The position numbers and the translations under genes are program-made. This document shows, one piece after another, positions 35,280 through 43,636 of a stretch of 64,000 nucleotides of DNA; the first letter of the stretch is position 1, and each line of letters opens with the position of its first letter. The notes under the pieces were generated by a model, which did not search any database, was not told the origin of the DNA, and saw nothing but the letters and a program-made list of their open reading frames with translations. Source of the DNA: Flagellimonas_A sp039592695 (GTDB lineage: Bacteria > Bacteroidota > Bacteroidia > Flavobacteriales > Flavobacteriaceae); the NCBI RefSeq assembly GCF_039592695.1, contig NZ_JBBUTK010000001.1, positions 124,001-188,000 on the forward strand. The letters run 5' to 3'.

Positions 35280-35504
35280 TACACTGACTTTGCGATAAAA
35301 ATAGGGAAAATGATTTTTCGAAATACGAAATATGAAGTTGGAAGTACCAATTTAGAATGACGAATGTAGAATGGTGTACGAAGTGCTAACAGTTATGGGT
35401 TATGAGTTTTGACGAGACGTAAAGCGCACAGCGCACAGCCAAAGCTAAAATTAGGAGTATTTGTGATAATTTGTGAAATTAGTATTCAACAAAAACCGAA
35501 GATT

Positions 35505-35969
35505 ATGAAAATGGTCTATAAATATGCAGTCGTCTCAATAGTATTGACATTTGCAATCGCTATTAACTGTTTTTCGCAGGAAGCGAATACAGAAATTATT
35601 TTTCACAAACCTGAAAATCCCGATAGGGCATCAGCCCCTTTTAGCGAAGCAGTGCAGGCGGGCAACCTTTTCTTTTTGGCAGGCCAGATTGGAATGGACA
35701 GAATGGTCGGTCAATTGGCCAAAGGCGGTGTTCAGGGCGAGACCGAACAGGCCATCAAAAATATTGAAGGAGTCTTGAAACACCACGGGCTGACCCTTGA
35801 CAACGTGGTCAAGTGCACCGTCATTTTAAGTGATATCAACGATTTCAGGGCATTCAATGAGGTCTACGTAAAATATTTTACAAAAAAACCAGCTCGTACT
35901 ACCTACGCAGCGGCGGGCTTGGCCGCAGGTGCCAAGATTGAGATTGATGTGATAGCAGTGAAGGAGTAG
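35505..35969 (+). CDS. Exported RidA-family protein
   Basis: A 154-residue protein starting MKMVYKYAV at ATG 35505. Residues 1-24 form a signal peptide ending INCFSQE, which is unusual for RidA, normally a cytosolic enamine/imine deaminase. The core shows the family residues: ENPDRASAPFSEAVQAGNLFFLAGQIGMD, GGVQGETEQAIKNIEGVL and ARTTYAAAGLAAGAKIEIDVIAVKE with the substrate-binding Arg. The protein is probably periplasmic. Substrate unknown. The upstream 225 bp contain repeated words shared with 60.4-60.9 kb. Confidence 0.85.
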   Translation: MKMVYKYAVVSIVLTFAIAINCFSQEANTEIIFHKPENPDRASAPFSEAVQAGNLFFLAGQIGMDRMVGQLAKGGVQGETEQAIKNIEGVLKHHGLTLDNVVKCTVILSDINDFRAFNEVYVKYFTKKPARTTYAAAGLAAGAKIEIDVIAVKE

Positions 35970-36044
35970 CCAGTTAATAGTAAACAGTATTAGTTTTTAA
36001 TCTCCAATCTGTTTACTGGAGACTGCCCACTAGTACATTAAACT

Positions 36045-36052
36045 TATCTTTG
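36045..36052 (+). promoter_or_regulatory. -7 promoter box of queE (TATCTTTG)
   Basis: Exact match to TAnnTTTG, only 4 bp before the ATG at 36057. The transcript would start at about 36059, inside or just after that codon, so translation may begin at the ATG at 36075, which has AAGAGG before it. Confidence 0.5.
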
Positions 36053-36056
36053 CATC

Positions 36057-36689
36057 ATGATTGCAGAAGAGGTAATGGATTTGGTGGATAAGGGACTGAT
36101 GCTTCCGTTGATGGAGGAGTTTTATACCATTCAAGGCGAGGGCTACCATAAAGGCACGGCCGCTTATTTTATCCGTATTGGAGGTTGCGATGTGGGTTGT
36201 CACTGGTGCGATGTCAAAGAGAGTTGGAACGCTGAGATCCATCCGCCAACGGCCATTGAAAGTATTGTAAAAAATGCTTCCAAGTATTCTGACACCATCG
36301 TCATCACTGGAGGAGAACCATTGACCTGGGATATGGGCCCACTGACAACATCCCTTAAGAAAAAAAGCCTAAAAATTCATATTGAAACCTCAGGAGCGTA
36401 TCCCCTTACCGGAACTTGGGACTGGATTTGCCTTTCCCCAAAAAAAATCAAACTGCCTGTGGGAGACATCCACCAAAAAGCACATGAATTGAAAGTCATC
36501 GTTTACAACAAACATGATTTTCAATTTGCTGAAGAACAGGCCAAGAAAGTCAGTGAAGATTGTGTACTGTACCTACAACCGGAATGGAGTGTTCGTGATA
36601 AGGTAATGCCATTGATTGTCGACTATGTAATGCAAAACCCTAAATGGCGGGTGTCATTGCAGACCCATAAATATTTGAATATACCTTGA
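36057..36689 (+). CDS. queE: 7-carboxy-7-deazaguanine synthase
   Basis: A 210-residue radical SAM protein (204 if it starts at ATG 36075). The SAM cluster motif is C-x3-C-x2-C in GGCDVGCHWCD. Other QueE markers are EEFYTIQGEGYHKGTAAYFIR, TGGEPLTWD and HIETSGAYP. It converts 6-carboxy-5,6,7,8-tetrahydropterin to CDG, the third step of queuosine/7-deazaguanine synthesis. No other que genes are within the window. The N-terminal start is ambiguous because the promoter box ends four bases before the first ATG. Confidence 0.92.
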   Translation: MIAEEVMDLVDKGLMLPLMEEFYTIQGEGYHKGTAAYFIRIGGCDVGCHWCDVKESWNAEIHPPTAIESIVKNASKYSDTIVITGGEPLTWDMGPLTTSLKKKSLKIHIETSGAYPLTGTWDWICLSPKKIKLPVGDIHQKAHELKVIVYNKHDFQFAEEQAKKVSEDCVLYLQPEWSVRDKVMPLIVDYVMQNPKWRVSLQTHKYLNIP

Positions 36690-36693
36690 TAGC

Positions 36694-37578
36694 CTATCTG
36701 CCGCCGTTGTTCTGCAGGTCAAGAATGCACTCGGCATCTAAATTGGGCACTGCTGCCAGTCCTCTTGCAGATTGGGATTCAAGCATTTTCAAAACCGTTT
36801 TACCAGTTAGTGAACATGCCGATTGAAGTTCATCTACATTGCCTTTCGCTGGCACTGCGGTTGAGACTGGGCTGAACTGTAATTCAGCACGCATGAGACA
36901 ACCCTCTACGTTGCAGTGGTTTTCAGCGTCAGGATCTTCATGGTCATTGACGGGAATTGTTCCTAAATCAACCAACCCGAATAAATGTCCGAATTCATGG
37001 TTGAGGGTGGCGGTTTCAACATCCGCATTGGAAATCAGGGCACTTCTACTGGCCAAATCACGTATGGTGCTCTCATAAATGATCATCGAAGTATTGCGGT
37101 ACACTGCCCCCAAGGTGACTAAGCCTTCGTCTAAATCATCATCTTCAGAAGGCGCATCGGCAAAATAAATATAGATGGCCAAGGTGCTCCCATCGTTATA
37201 AGCGGTACGATTTTCTTCTTCGAGATCAGCAATTTCCTGAAGTGTCAAATCCTCTTCATTGGGTGAAGAAAGCTCACGGTACGTGATTTCGATTGTGGTT
37301 TTAAATGTCCTATCCCTAAGAAACTGCTCAAAGTTGTCCATTGCGGCATCTGTAGGGCGAAACCCCTGTACGTAAGCAGCCTCAATCAACAATCGGTCAA
37401 AATTGGTGTTCGCCAGTATGTCATTCGCTGATGCACCTGTAGCCAACAGATTTGCAGATTTATCAATGGTAACTGTGCCGCCGTCATCATCAGTATTGCC
37501 ACCATCGTCGCTGCTGGAACAAGAAATTGCAAAACATAGCACCAAACTTGACAACAATACAAACACATTCTTTTTCAT
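36694..37578 (-). CDS. Lipoprotein with metzincin-like protease motif
   Basis: About 294 residues from ATG 37578. The signal peptide ends AISC (Cys 20), so it is a lipoprotein. Residues 194-204 read H-E-F-G-H-L-F-G-L-V-D, the HExxHxxGxxD form of the metzincin zinc site, with Asp as third ligand as in snapalysin, and a Met at 229 (CLM) fits the Met-turn. This suggests a surface or periplasmic zinc peptidase, which I regard as likely but unproven. The N-terminal Asp-rich part after the lipobox is probably a linker. It converges with queE, 4 bp apart. Confidence 0.8.
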   Translation of the reverse strand: MKKNVFVLLSSLVLCFAISCSSSDDGGNTDDDGGTVTIDKSANLLATGASANDILANTNFDRLLIEAAYVQGFRPTDAAMDNFEQFLRDRTFKTTIEITYRELSSPNEEDLTLQEIADLEEENRTAYNDGSTLAIYIYFADAPSEDDDLDEGLVTLGAVYRNTSMIIYESTIRDLASRSALISNADVETATLNHEFGHLFGLVDLGTIPVNDHEDPDAENHCNVEGCLMRAELQFSPVSTAVPAKGNVDELQSACSLTGKTVLKMLESQSARGLAAVPNLDAECILDLQNNGGR

Positions 37579-37621
37579 AGCTTCTTCTTTTCTTAGGTAA
37601 AACGTGGAAATGCTCACGGTA

Positions 37622-38332
37622 TTATGGTTTTGGCACCAATCTTGCCAAATAGTCGTAATGTGGGCCTTGACTTACAAGGTGGCAATCAAAACCACAGTTT
37701 TTTGCTGTATTAGAAAGTGTTTCAAAATCTAAGTACAACCAATCAAAAACCGAACCCTTTTTGCCTTTGTACTGCATCTGAAATTGCATTTCACCGTAAT
37801 ATTCCCTGTCACCTGCAATCCAGTAACCGCCATCATCATCTTGCTCATACATATAAATGATGTCTGTTGAATCTAACAGAATCTGACCACCAGCATTCAA
37901 CAACAATTTGAAATGATTCAAATAAGCCTCCAATTGGTTCAGCTTTCCAACAATTCCGATTCCGTTCATCAACAATAACAGTGTATCAAATGTTGTTCCA
38001 CGATACTCTAAAATCGATGAATGGATTGTTTTTTCGATGCCCCTTGCCCTGCATACCTCTATAGCCGTTTTTGATGAATCAAGTGCAGTGACATCAAACC
38101 CATGATGTTGCAGATAATGCGAATGTGGCCCAGCACCGCAACCGATATCCAATATGCTGCCTTTACACCGTTGAAGAGCTTTTTGTTCAAGAATGGGCAT
38201 GTCGTCGTATTCACGAAAAAGATGGGCCAGGGGCAGTGCATCTTCCTCATTGAACGAAGAAAAGGTTTTGATGTCTTCAGTATGATGACCGTTGTAAAAA
38301 TCGAGCACGGCTTGCCCGAAAATATCCTGCAT
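37622..38332 (-). CDS. Class I SAM-dependent methyltransferase
   Basis: A 236-residue protein. SAM-binding motif I is ILDIGCGAGPHSHYLQHHGFDVTALDSS near residue 67, followed by the post-I acidic position and the LLLMNGIGIVGKLNQLEAYLNHFKLLLNAGGQILLDS region. The acceptor is unknown. It is preceded by a divergent cysteine-cluster gene, with about 78 bp between starts. Confidence 0.85.
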   Translation of the reverse strand: MQDIFGQAVLDFYNGHHTEDIKTFSSFNEEDALPLAHLFREYDDMPILEQKALQRCKGSILDIGCGAGPHSHYLQHHGFDVTALDSSKTAIEVCRARGIEKTIHSSILEYRGTTFDTLLLLMNGIGIVGKLNQLEAYLNHFKLLLNAGGQILLDSTDIIYMYEQDDDGGYWIAGDREYYGEMQFQMQYKGKKGSVFDWLYLDFETLSNTAKNCGFDCHLVSQGPHYDYLARLVPKP

Positions 38333-38410
38333 GGTTGTGATGTCTTCTGCAAATGTGTGATTTTATTTTATGAGGACGGTCTTGCCCAAGTATTTTTAAG
38401 TTTGTAGAGT

Positions 38411-38905
38411 ATGGAAGAAACGTTAAAAAACTTGCCCCAAAAAGCTGCTGAAAAACATTCGGAGAACAAGAAGTTTTTTACCAAGCTTAAAAAGAAACCC
38501 CCAAAGCAACTGGATTATCTGATGCAAGAGCTTCACGACGCCGAGTTTGCGCAGACCGATTGCCTTCAGTGCGCAAACTGCTGTAAGACAACTGGGCCTT
38601 TGTTCACCCAGAATGATATTCAACGTATCGCAAAGCATTTCAAAATAAAACCAAACCAATTTATATCGTCGTATCTCAGAGTTGATGAAGATGGTGACCA
38701 CGTGCTGAAATCCGTACCCTGTACTTTTTTAGGAGCTGATAATTATTGCTCCATCTACAATGTACGGCCGAAGGCCTGTCGCGAGTTTCCGCATACCGAC
38801 CGAAAGAAATTCTACCAGATTACAGATTTGACCCTGAAAAATGTGGCGATGTGCCCCGCTGCGTTCAATATTGTGGAGAATATGAAAAAAAGGATTGATT
38901 TTTAG
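38411..38905 (+). CDS. YkgJ-family cysteine-cluster protein
   Basis: A 164-residue protein with an N-terminal basic helix and an 8-Cys cluster: DCLQCANCCKTTG, CTFLGADNYCSIYNVRPKACREFP and CPAAFNIVE. This is the CxxCxxCC pattern of YkgJ/FliB-like putative Fe-S or zinc proteins; the chemistry is not established. Its stop codon TAG (38903-38905) is the first part of the heptamer array that follows. Confidence 0.85.
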   Translation: MEETLKNLPQKAAEKHSENKKFFTKLKKKPPKQLDYLMQELHDAEFAQTDCLQCANCCKTTGPLFTQNDIQRIAKHFKIKPNQFISSYLRVDEDGDHVLKSVPCTFLGADNYCSIYNVRPKACREFPHTDRKKFYQITDLTLKNVAMCPAAFNIVENMKKRIDF

Positions 38906-38966
38906 TAATCAGTAATCAGTAATCAGTAATCAGTAATCAGTAATCAGTAATCAGTAATCAGTAACC
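38904..38966. repeat. Tandem heptamer array, 8 exact copies of AGTAATC plus one variant
   Basis: Eight exact 7-bp units (38904-38959) and a ninth with one change (AGTAACC, 38960-38966). The array starts at the second base of the TAG stop codon of the YkgJ-like gene. TAA on the forward strand and TGA on the reverse give stops in all six frames. The unit differs from that at 33671-33768, though both contain TAA. Confidence 0.93.
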
Positions 38967-39029
38967 AGTTGACTATATCTAGGTGGATTGAATTTGGAAT
39001 TTGGGTTTTGGAATTTGTAATTTTATTGG

Positions 39030-39878
39030 ATGGAGCAACTCATAATGTATTTCGAAAACATCCCCCCATTGCACCGCAGTCTGATTTTGGTGGGGGGAAT
39101 CACGTTTTTTTGGGTATTGGAAGGAATAGTCCCGCTTTTTAATGTGCACTACAAAAAATGGCGGCATGCACTCCCGAATTTCTTTTTTACACTGACCACC
39201 ATCATCGTAAATTTTCCATTGGCATTTTTACTGTTGAAAATGGCAGATTGGTCGGTTGCCAATGATTTTGGTATCATCAATTGGTTGCCCGAAATGCCGC
39301 TATGGCTCTATGTGTTGTTGGGTGTCTTGCTGTTGGACTTGATCGGAGCGTACACCGCCCATCTCGTTGAGCACAAGGTCAAACCCTTTTGGATGATTCA
39401 TCTGGTGCACCATACCGACCATAATGTCGATACGACCACTGCGAACAGGCATCACCCCCTAGAGAGTTTGATTCGCTATTTTTTTACACTGTTGGGTGTT
39501 TTTATCGTGGGGGCGCCCATAGGCATCATTATGCTGTATCAAAGCCTTTCGGTGGTCTTGTCACAGTTCAACCATGCCAATATTCGGCTGCCAAAAAAAG
39601 TCGATGACGTTTTGAGCTGGGTCATTGTCTCGCCAGATATGCACAAAGTGCACCACCATTATGTGCTGCCCTACACTGACTCAAACTACGGGAACATCTT
39701 TTCAATTTGGGACCGACTTTTTGGCACCTATATGAAGTTGGATGTCGATATGATTGTATATGGGGTCGACACCTTCCCTGATGAAAAGGAGAACGGTAGC
39801 ATTTGGGGGTTGCTCAAACAACCGTTTCACAAATACCGGAAGCCTACTAATGGAATTCCCCCTTTGAAGGGGGAGTAG
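39030..39878 (+). CDS. Sterol desaturase-family membrane protein
   Basis: A 282-residue membrane protein of the fatty acid hydroxylase/sterol desaturase family. Hydrophobic segments include LILVGGITFFWVLEGIV, FFFTLTTIIVNFPLAFLLL and LYVLLGVLLLDLIGAY. The di-iron His boxes are HLVEH, HLVHHTDH, HHPLES and HKVHHHY. It hydroxylates or desaturates a lipid or carotenoid, substrate unknown. The C-terminal residues NGIPPLKGE are encoded by a dispersed palindromic element, as for ctlX. Confidence 0.88.
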   Translation: MEQLIMYFENIPPLHRSLILVGGITFFWVLEGIVPLFNVHYKKWRHALPNFFFTLTTIIVNFPLAFLLLKMADWSVANDFGIINWLPEMPLWLYVLLGVLLLDLIGAYTAHLVEHKVKPFWMIHLVHHTDHNVDTTTANRHHPLESLIRYFFTLLGVFIVGAPIGIIMLYQSLSVVLSQFNHANIRLPKKVDDVLSWVIVSPDMHKVHHHYVLPYTDSNYGNIFSIWDRLFGTYMKLDVDMIVYGVDTFPDEKENGSIWGLLKQPFHKYRKPTNGIPPLKGE

Positions 39879-39940
39879 GGGGGATGTTTTTGGAGACACC
39901 CCTGTCCCGAAAAAATCGGGACTGTCCCCTCCAAGGGGAC
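39853..39940. repeat. Palindromic G/C-rich element (copy 4), at the end of the sterol desaturase gene
   Basis: CCCCC-TTTGAA-GGGGG near 39858-39873 and GTCCCGA-AAAAA-TCGGGAC (39904-39910 / 39916-39922), then GTCCCC-TCCAA-GGGGAC. The start of the element encodes the final residues and stop codon of the sterol desaturase-like protein. Confidence 0.55.
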
Positions 39941-39974
39941 AATTGTTTTATAATTGCCAAAGCCTAATAACGAA

Positions 39975-41264
39975 TCAATCATACATCAAATACTTCTCCC
40001 GAATCTTTTTAAACCGTTCCAAATCCGCCTGCCAAGTTGCTTTTATTTCGGCTTCTGATAGCCCCGCCTCGATCTGTTGTTGCAATTTCTCGGTGCCTGC
40101 GTGTTTGGTAAATCCCGAAGTGTTGAAAAATTTGGATTTATCGGTACAGTTCTGATATGCATCCATAAGCCATTGCAATGAAACCGAGTTTATTTTAGGA
40201 TAATCGGACAAATCTTTTCCATAGCAGATTTTACCTTTTTCCTTTGGGTATTTTGACCCAAAATTAGGTTTGGGCACATAACTAAAAGCGTAAGCAGTAC
40301 TATCTAAAAAAGAAGCACCGTAACGTTGAAATTGAAATTTGGTGCCACGACCCGCATTGATGTTCGTACCCTCAAACAATCCCAAACTGGGGTACAAGTT
40401 GATGGATTGATCGTTGGGCAGATTGGGTGAAGGGCGAATTGGTAGGCTGTACTCTGTTTGATGGTCATAGTTTTCAAGCTCAACAACGGTCAAATCGACT
40501 TTAAGACCGTTTTCCAACCATCCTTCTTCATTGACCATTTGGGCATATTCGCCAATGGTCATTCCATATACCAAGGGAATTTCGTTCATTCCCAGAAATG
40601 ATGTATGCTTCGTTTCCATAGTAGGGCCATCCACATAATGCGCATTGGGGTTGGGTCGATCCAAAACCACAACAGGAATTCCAGCTTCTGCGCATACCTC
40701 CATCACCAATTGCAAGGTGGCGATGTAGGTGTAAAAACGCACGCCGACATCCTGAACATCGAAAAGCACCACATCCAAGCCTTTCAATTGTTCTGGTGAG
40801 GGTTTCTGGTTTTTTCCGTAGAGCGAAATAATGGGCAATCCCGTTTGGGTATCCACACCATCTGTTACGTGTTCGCCTGCATCTGCTTTTCCCCGAAACC
40901 CATGTTCTGGGGCAAATACTTTTTTGATGTCGACATCCAGAGTCAACAAAGAATCGACCAAATGAACGTAGGGTTCTGGTTTTTGGTTCAAGGTTTCAGG
41001 TTGATTCCTTATCGATTTCCGATTTTTAAATATAACCGAGGTTTGGTTGGCAATCACCCCTACATTTTTGTTTTTTAACAGTGGAAGATATGCTGTGGTG
41101 CGGTTCGCTGCAATTACAATTTGCTCATTTCCAGTATTGGAATTTGGCACTTCGACTGCGCTCAGTGTGACGGATTTAGGGGTTGTTTTTTTCTGCTGTC
41201 CACAAGCAGAAAGCATAAGACTTAAGCATAAAACTGTACTTTTGAAAATGGAAAAAACCGGCAT
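39975..41264 (-). CDS. namZ: Exo-beta-N-acetylmuramidase NamZ-like (DUF1343, GH171) lipoprotein
   Basis: A 429-residue protein with a lipoprotein signal (SLMLSACGQQKK). DUF1343/GH171 markers are clear: NVGVIANQTSVI, VFAPEHGFRGKADAGEHVTDGVDTQTGLPIISLYGK, LDVVLFDVQDVGVRFYTYIATLQLVMEVC and VLDRPNPN, with the Glu of PEHGF as the proposed catalytic residue. NamZ enzymes remove N-acetylmuramic acid from the non-reducing end of peptidoglycan fragments, here on the membrane surface. Its start codon is 3 bp from the TTG start of the divergent permease gene. Confidence 0.88.
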   Translation of the reverse strand: MPVFSIFKSTVLCLSLMLSACGQQKKTTPKSVTLSAVEVPNSNTGNEQIVIAANRTTAYLPLLKNKNVGVIANQTSVIFKNRKSIRNQPETLNQKPEPYVHLVDSLLTLDVDIKKVFAPEHGFRGKADAGEHVTDGVDTQTGLPIISLYGKNQKPSPEQLKGLDVVLFDVQDVGVRFYTYIATLQLVMEVCAEAGIPVVVLDRPNPNAHYVDGPTMETKHTSFLGMNEIPLVYGMTIGEYAQMVNEEGWLENGLKVDLTVVELENYDHQTEYSLPIRPSPNLPNDQSINLYPSLGLFEGTNINAGRGTKFQFQRYGASFLDSTAYAFSYVPKPNFGSKYPKEKGKICYGKDLSDYPKINSVSLQWLMDAYQNCTDKSKFFNTSGFTKHAGTEKLQQQIEAGLSEAEIKATWQADLERFKKIREKYLMYD

Positions 41265-41267
41265 TCC

Positions 41268-42509
41268 TTGAATTTAGAACTGTTCATTACCAAACGCCTC
41301 ATCAAAGGGGCATCGCATAAAATTAGCATTTCGGCACCGATAATTAAAATTGCCATCGCAGCCATTGCCATAGGTATGGTCGCCATGTTGATTGCCATTG
41401 CCACCACGATTGGTCTGAAACAAAAGATTCGGGAAAAAATAGCGGCTTTTAACGGGCATATTGAAATCACCAATTTTGATACTAACAATTCGGGGGTTTC
41501 GACCGTACCGGTTTCTAAAGACCAAGAATTTTACCCAGAATTCAAGAGCGTAGACGGTGTATCGCACATTCAGGCCGTGGCGACAAAACCGGGCATCATC
41601 CGCACAGAAGAAACTTTTGAGGGAATGCTTGCCAAAGGTGTGGGCCAAGATTATAACTGGAATGCCTTTGATGAATTTTTGGTTGAGGGCAGATTGCCCG
41701 ATTTTTCAGGAGATTTGAATGATGGGGTGCTGCTCTCACGAATTATGGCAAACCGCTTGCAATTGAATGTGGGCGATGTGTTCAATGCTATTTTTTTAAA
41801 GGATAATGACCCGTCAAAGGTGCCGAACAATCGCCGCTTTGAAGTTGTTGGTATCTATGATAGTGGTTTTGAGGAATTTGATGCACAATATGTTTTTGTG
41901 GATATCCGCCATGTGCAACGCATGAACAAATGGACAGAAAACCAAATTGGACATTTTGAAGTGTTCTTGGATGATTTTGATGCGATAGATGAAAAAGCTG
42001 CCGAAATCTATGGAAAAACCCTATCAGAACTCGATACCCAAAGCATAAAAAGAAAATACTACAAGATTTTTGAATGGATAGGCCTATTTGATTTCAATGC
42101 CGCCCTGATTATCGGTATCATGATTCTCGTGGGCGGAATCAACATGGTCACTGCACTGTTGGTATTGATTTTAGAACGCACCCAAATGATAGGCATTCTA
42201 AAGGCTTTGGGTTCTGAAAATTGGAGCATCAGAAAAGTGTTTCTCTATAATGCCACCTACCTTATCGGTATTGGCCTGCTCTGGGGCAATGGTATCGGGC
42301 TCGCCCTGATTTATTTGCAACAAAAATTTCGTTTTTTGAAGTTTCCAAATCCTGAGGAGTATTACATTGAATACATTCCCGTAGAAATCAATCTACCCGT
42401 AATCATTCTCTTAAATGTGGGCGTTGTGGTATTGTGCCTGTTGATGTTGCTGCTTCCTTCGTACGCCATTAGTAAAATCACTCCCGTCAAGGCAATCAAG
42501 TTTGAATGA
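41268..42509 (+). CDS. ABC transporter permease, FtsX/LolE/MacB type
   Basis: A 413-residue protein starting NLELFITKRLIKGASHKISISAPIIKIAIAAIAIGMVAMLIAIATTIGL at TTG 41268; no ATG is in frame before it, and related permeases begin with this ELFI-KR segment. One N-terminal membrane helix, a large periplasmic domain (about 60-265), then three helices (IIGIMILVGGINMVTALLVLILERTQMIGILKALG, YLIGIGLLWGNG and IILLNVGVVVLCLLMLLLPSYAISKITPVKAI), the FtsX-like pattern. It is likely the LolE-type lipoprotein-export or similar permease; the ATPase gene is not adjacent. Confidence 0.85.
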   Translation: MNLELFITKRLIKGASHKISISAPIIKIAIAAIAIGMVAMLIAIATTIGLKQKIREKIAAFNGHIEITNFDTNNSGVSTVPVSKDQEFYPEFKSVDGVSHIQAVATKPGIIRTEETFEGMLAKGVGQDYNWNAFDEFLVEGRLPDFSGDLNDGVLLSRIMANRLQLNVGDVFNAIFLKDNDPSKVPNNRRFEVVGIYDSGFEEFDAQYVFVDIRHVQRMNKWTENQIGHFEVFLDDFDAIDEKAAEIYGKTLSELDTQSIKRKYYKIFEWIGLFDFNAALIIGIMILVGGINMVTALLVLILERTQMIGILKALGSENWSIRKVFLYNATYLIGIGLLWGNGIGLALIYLQQKFRFLKFPNPEEYYIEYIPVEINLPVIILLNVGVVVLCLLMLLLPSYAISKITPVKAIKFE

Positions 42510-42604
42510 TGTTTGAAGTCGGGTGATTGGTGCTCGATGTTAAAAATCGAACTTAATTTTAGTTTCTTCATCAAGCATCGGACTTCTAGCATCGAACAAA
42601 CCAT

Positions 42605-42612
42605 TACCTTTG
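42605..42612 (+). promoter_or_regulatory. -7 promoter box of the CBS-like gene (TACCTTTG)
   Basis: Exact TAnnTTTG, 8 bp before the ATG at 42621, so the leader is very short. Confidence 0.5.
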
Positions 42613-42620
42613 CGGCGATT

Positions 42621-43601
42621 ATGGAATACGCAAAAAACATTCTCGAGACCATTGGCAATACACCTTTGGTGAAAATAAGCAAGCTTACGGAAAATCTACC
42701 CTGTTTGGTACTGGCAAAGTACGAGACCTTTAACCCCGGTAACTCGGTCAAAGACAGGATGGCACTCAAAATGATTGAGGATGCCGAGGCAGATGGACGG
42801 TTGAAACCTGGTGGTACCATTGTTGAAGGCACTTCGGGCAATACGGGCATGGGGTTGGCTTTGGCCGCCATTGTGAAAGGGTACAAAATGATCTGTGTGA
42901 CCACCGACAAACAATCCAAAGAAAAAATAGATATTCTTAAGGCAGTGGGCAGTGAGGTTCATGTATGCCCCACTGATGTTGCCCCAGATGACCCGCAAAG
43001 CTATTATTCAACAGCAAAAAGGTTGGGCGAGGAAATACCCAATGCCTGGTATGTGAACCAATACGACAATCCCTCCAATACGAAAGCGCATTATGAAAGC
43101 ACCGGTCCTGAAATTTGGCAACAGACCCATGGCAAGGTCACCCATTTTGTGGTCGGGGTAGGTACCGGGGGCACGGTTTCAGGCGTTGGAAAATATCTGA
43201 AGGAGCAAAATCCAAATGTCAAAGTTTGGGGTGTTGACACTTATGGTTCGGTCTTCAAAAAATATCATGAAACTGGCATTTTTGATGAGAATGAAATCTA
43301 TCCGTATGTCACCGAGGGTATTGGGGAGGATATCCTTCCAAAAAATGTGGATTTTGATATCATTGATGGATTCACAAAAGTGACCGATAAGGATGCTGCC
43401 GTTTACACGCAGCGATTGGCAAAAGAAGAGGGTATGTTTTTGGGCAACTCTGCCGGGGCCGCTATCAAAGGGGTTTTGCAGCTTGGCGAGCATTTTACCA
43501 AAGATGATGTGGTGGTGGTACTTTTTCACGACCATGGCAGCCGCTATGTCGGCAAGATTTTCAATGATGACTGGATGCGGGCCCAAGGGTTTATCGAATA
43601 G
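42621..43601 (+). CDS. PLP-dependent cysteine synthase/cystathionine beta-synthase-like
   Basis: A 326-residue fold-type II PLP enzyme. The lysine in NPGNSVKDRMALKMIED binds PLP, TSGNTGMGLALAAIVKG is the substrate loop, and GVGTGGTVSGVGKYLK binds the phosphate. It lacks the C-terminal CBS domains, so it is either O-acetylserine-dependent cysteine synthase or the short CBS-like form; sequence alone does not decide. It acts in cytoplasmic sulfur amino acid metabolism. Starts upstream of 42621 are rejected because of the promoter box just before it. Confidence 0.87.
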   Translation: MEYAKNILETIGNTPLVKISKLTENLPCLVLAKYETFNPGNSVKDRMALKMIEDAEADGRLKPGGTIVEGTSGNTGMGLALAAIVKGYKMICVTTDKQSKEKIDILKAVGSEVHVCPTDVAPDDPQSYYSTAKRLGEEIPNAWYVNQYDNPSNTKAHYESTGPEIWQQTHGKVTHFVVGVGTGGTVSGVGKYLKEQNPNVKVWGVDTYGSVFKKYHETGIFDENEIYPYVTEGIGEDILPKNVDFDIIDGFTKVTDKDAAVYTQRLAKEEGMFLGNSAGAAIKGVLQLGEHFTKDDVVVVLFHDHGSRYVGKIFNDDWMRAQGFIE

Positions 43602-43636
43602 ATTTTGGTATCTTTCTTCGACTAATTCAATTACCC

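Noticed and set aside
38904..38966. CRISPR array
   Set aside because: Same reasons: 7-bp unit, no spacers, no cas genes.
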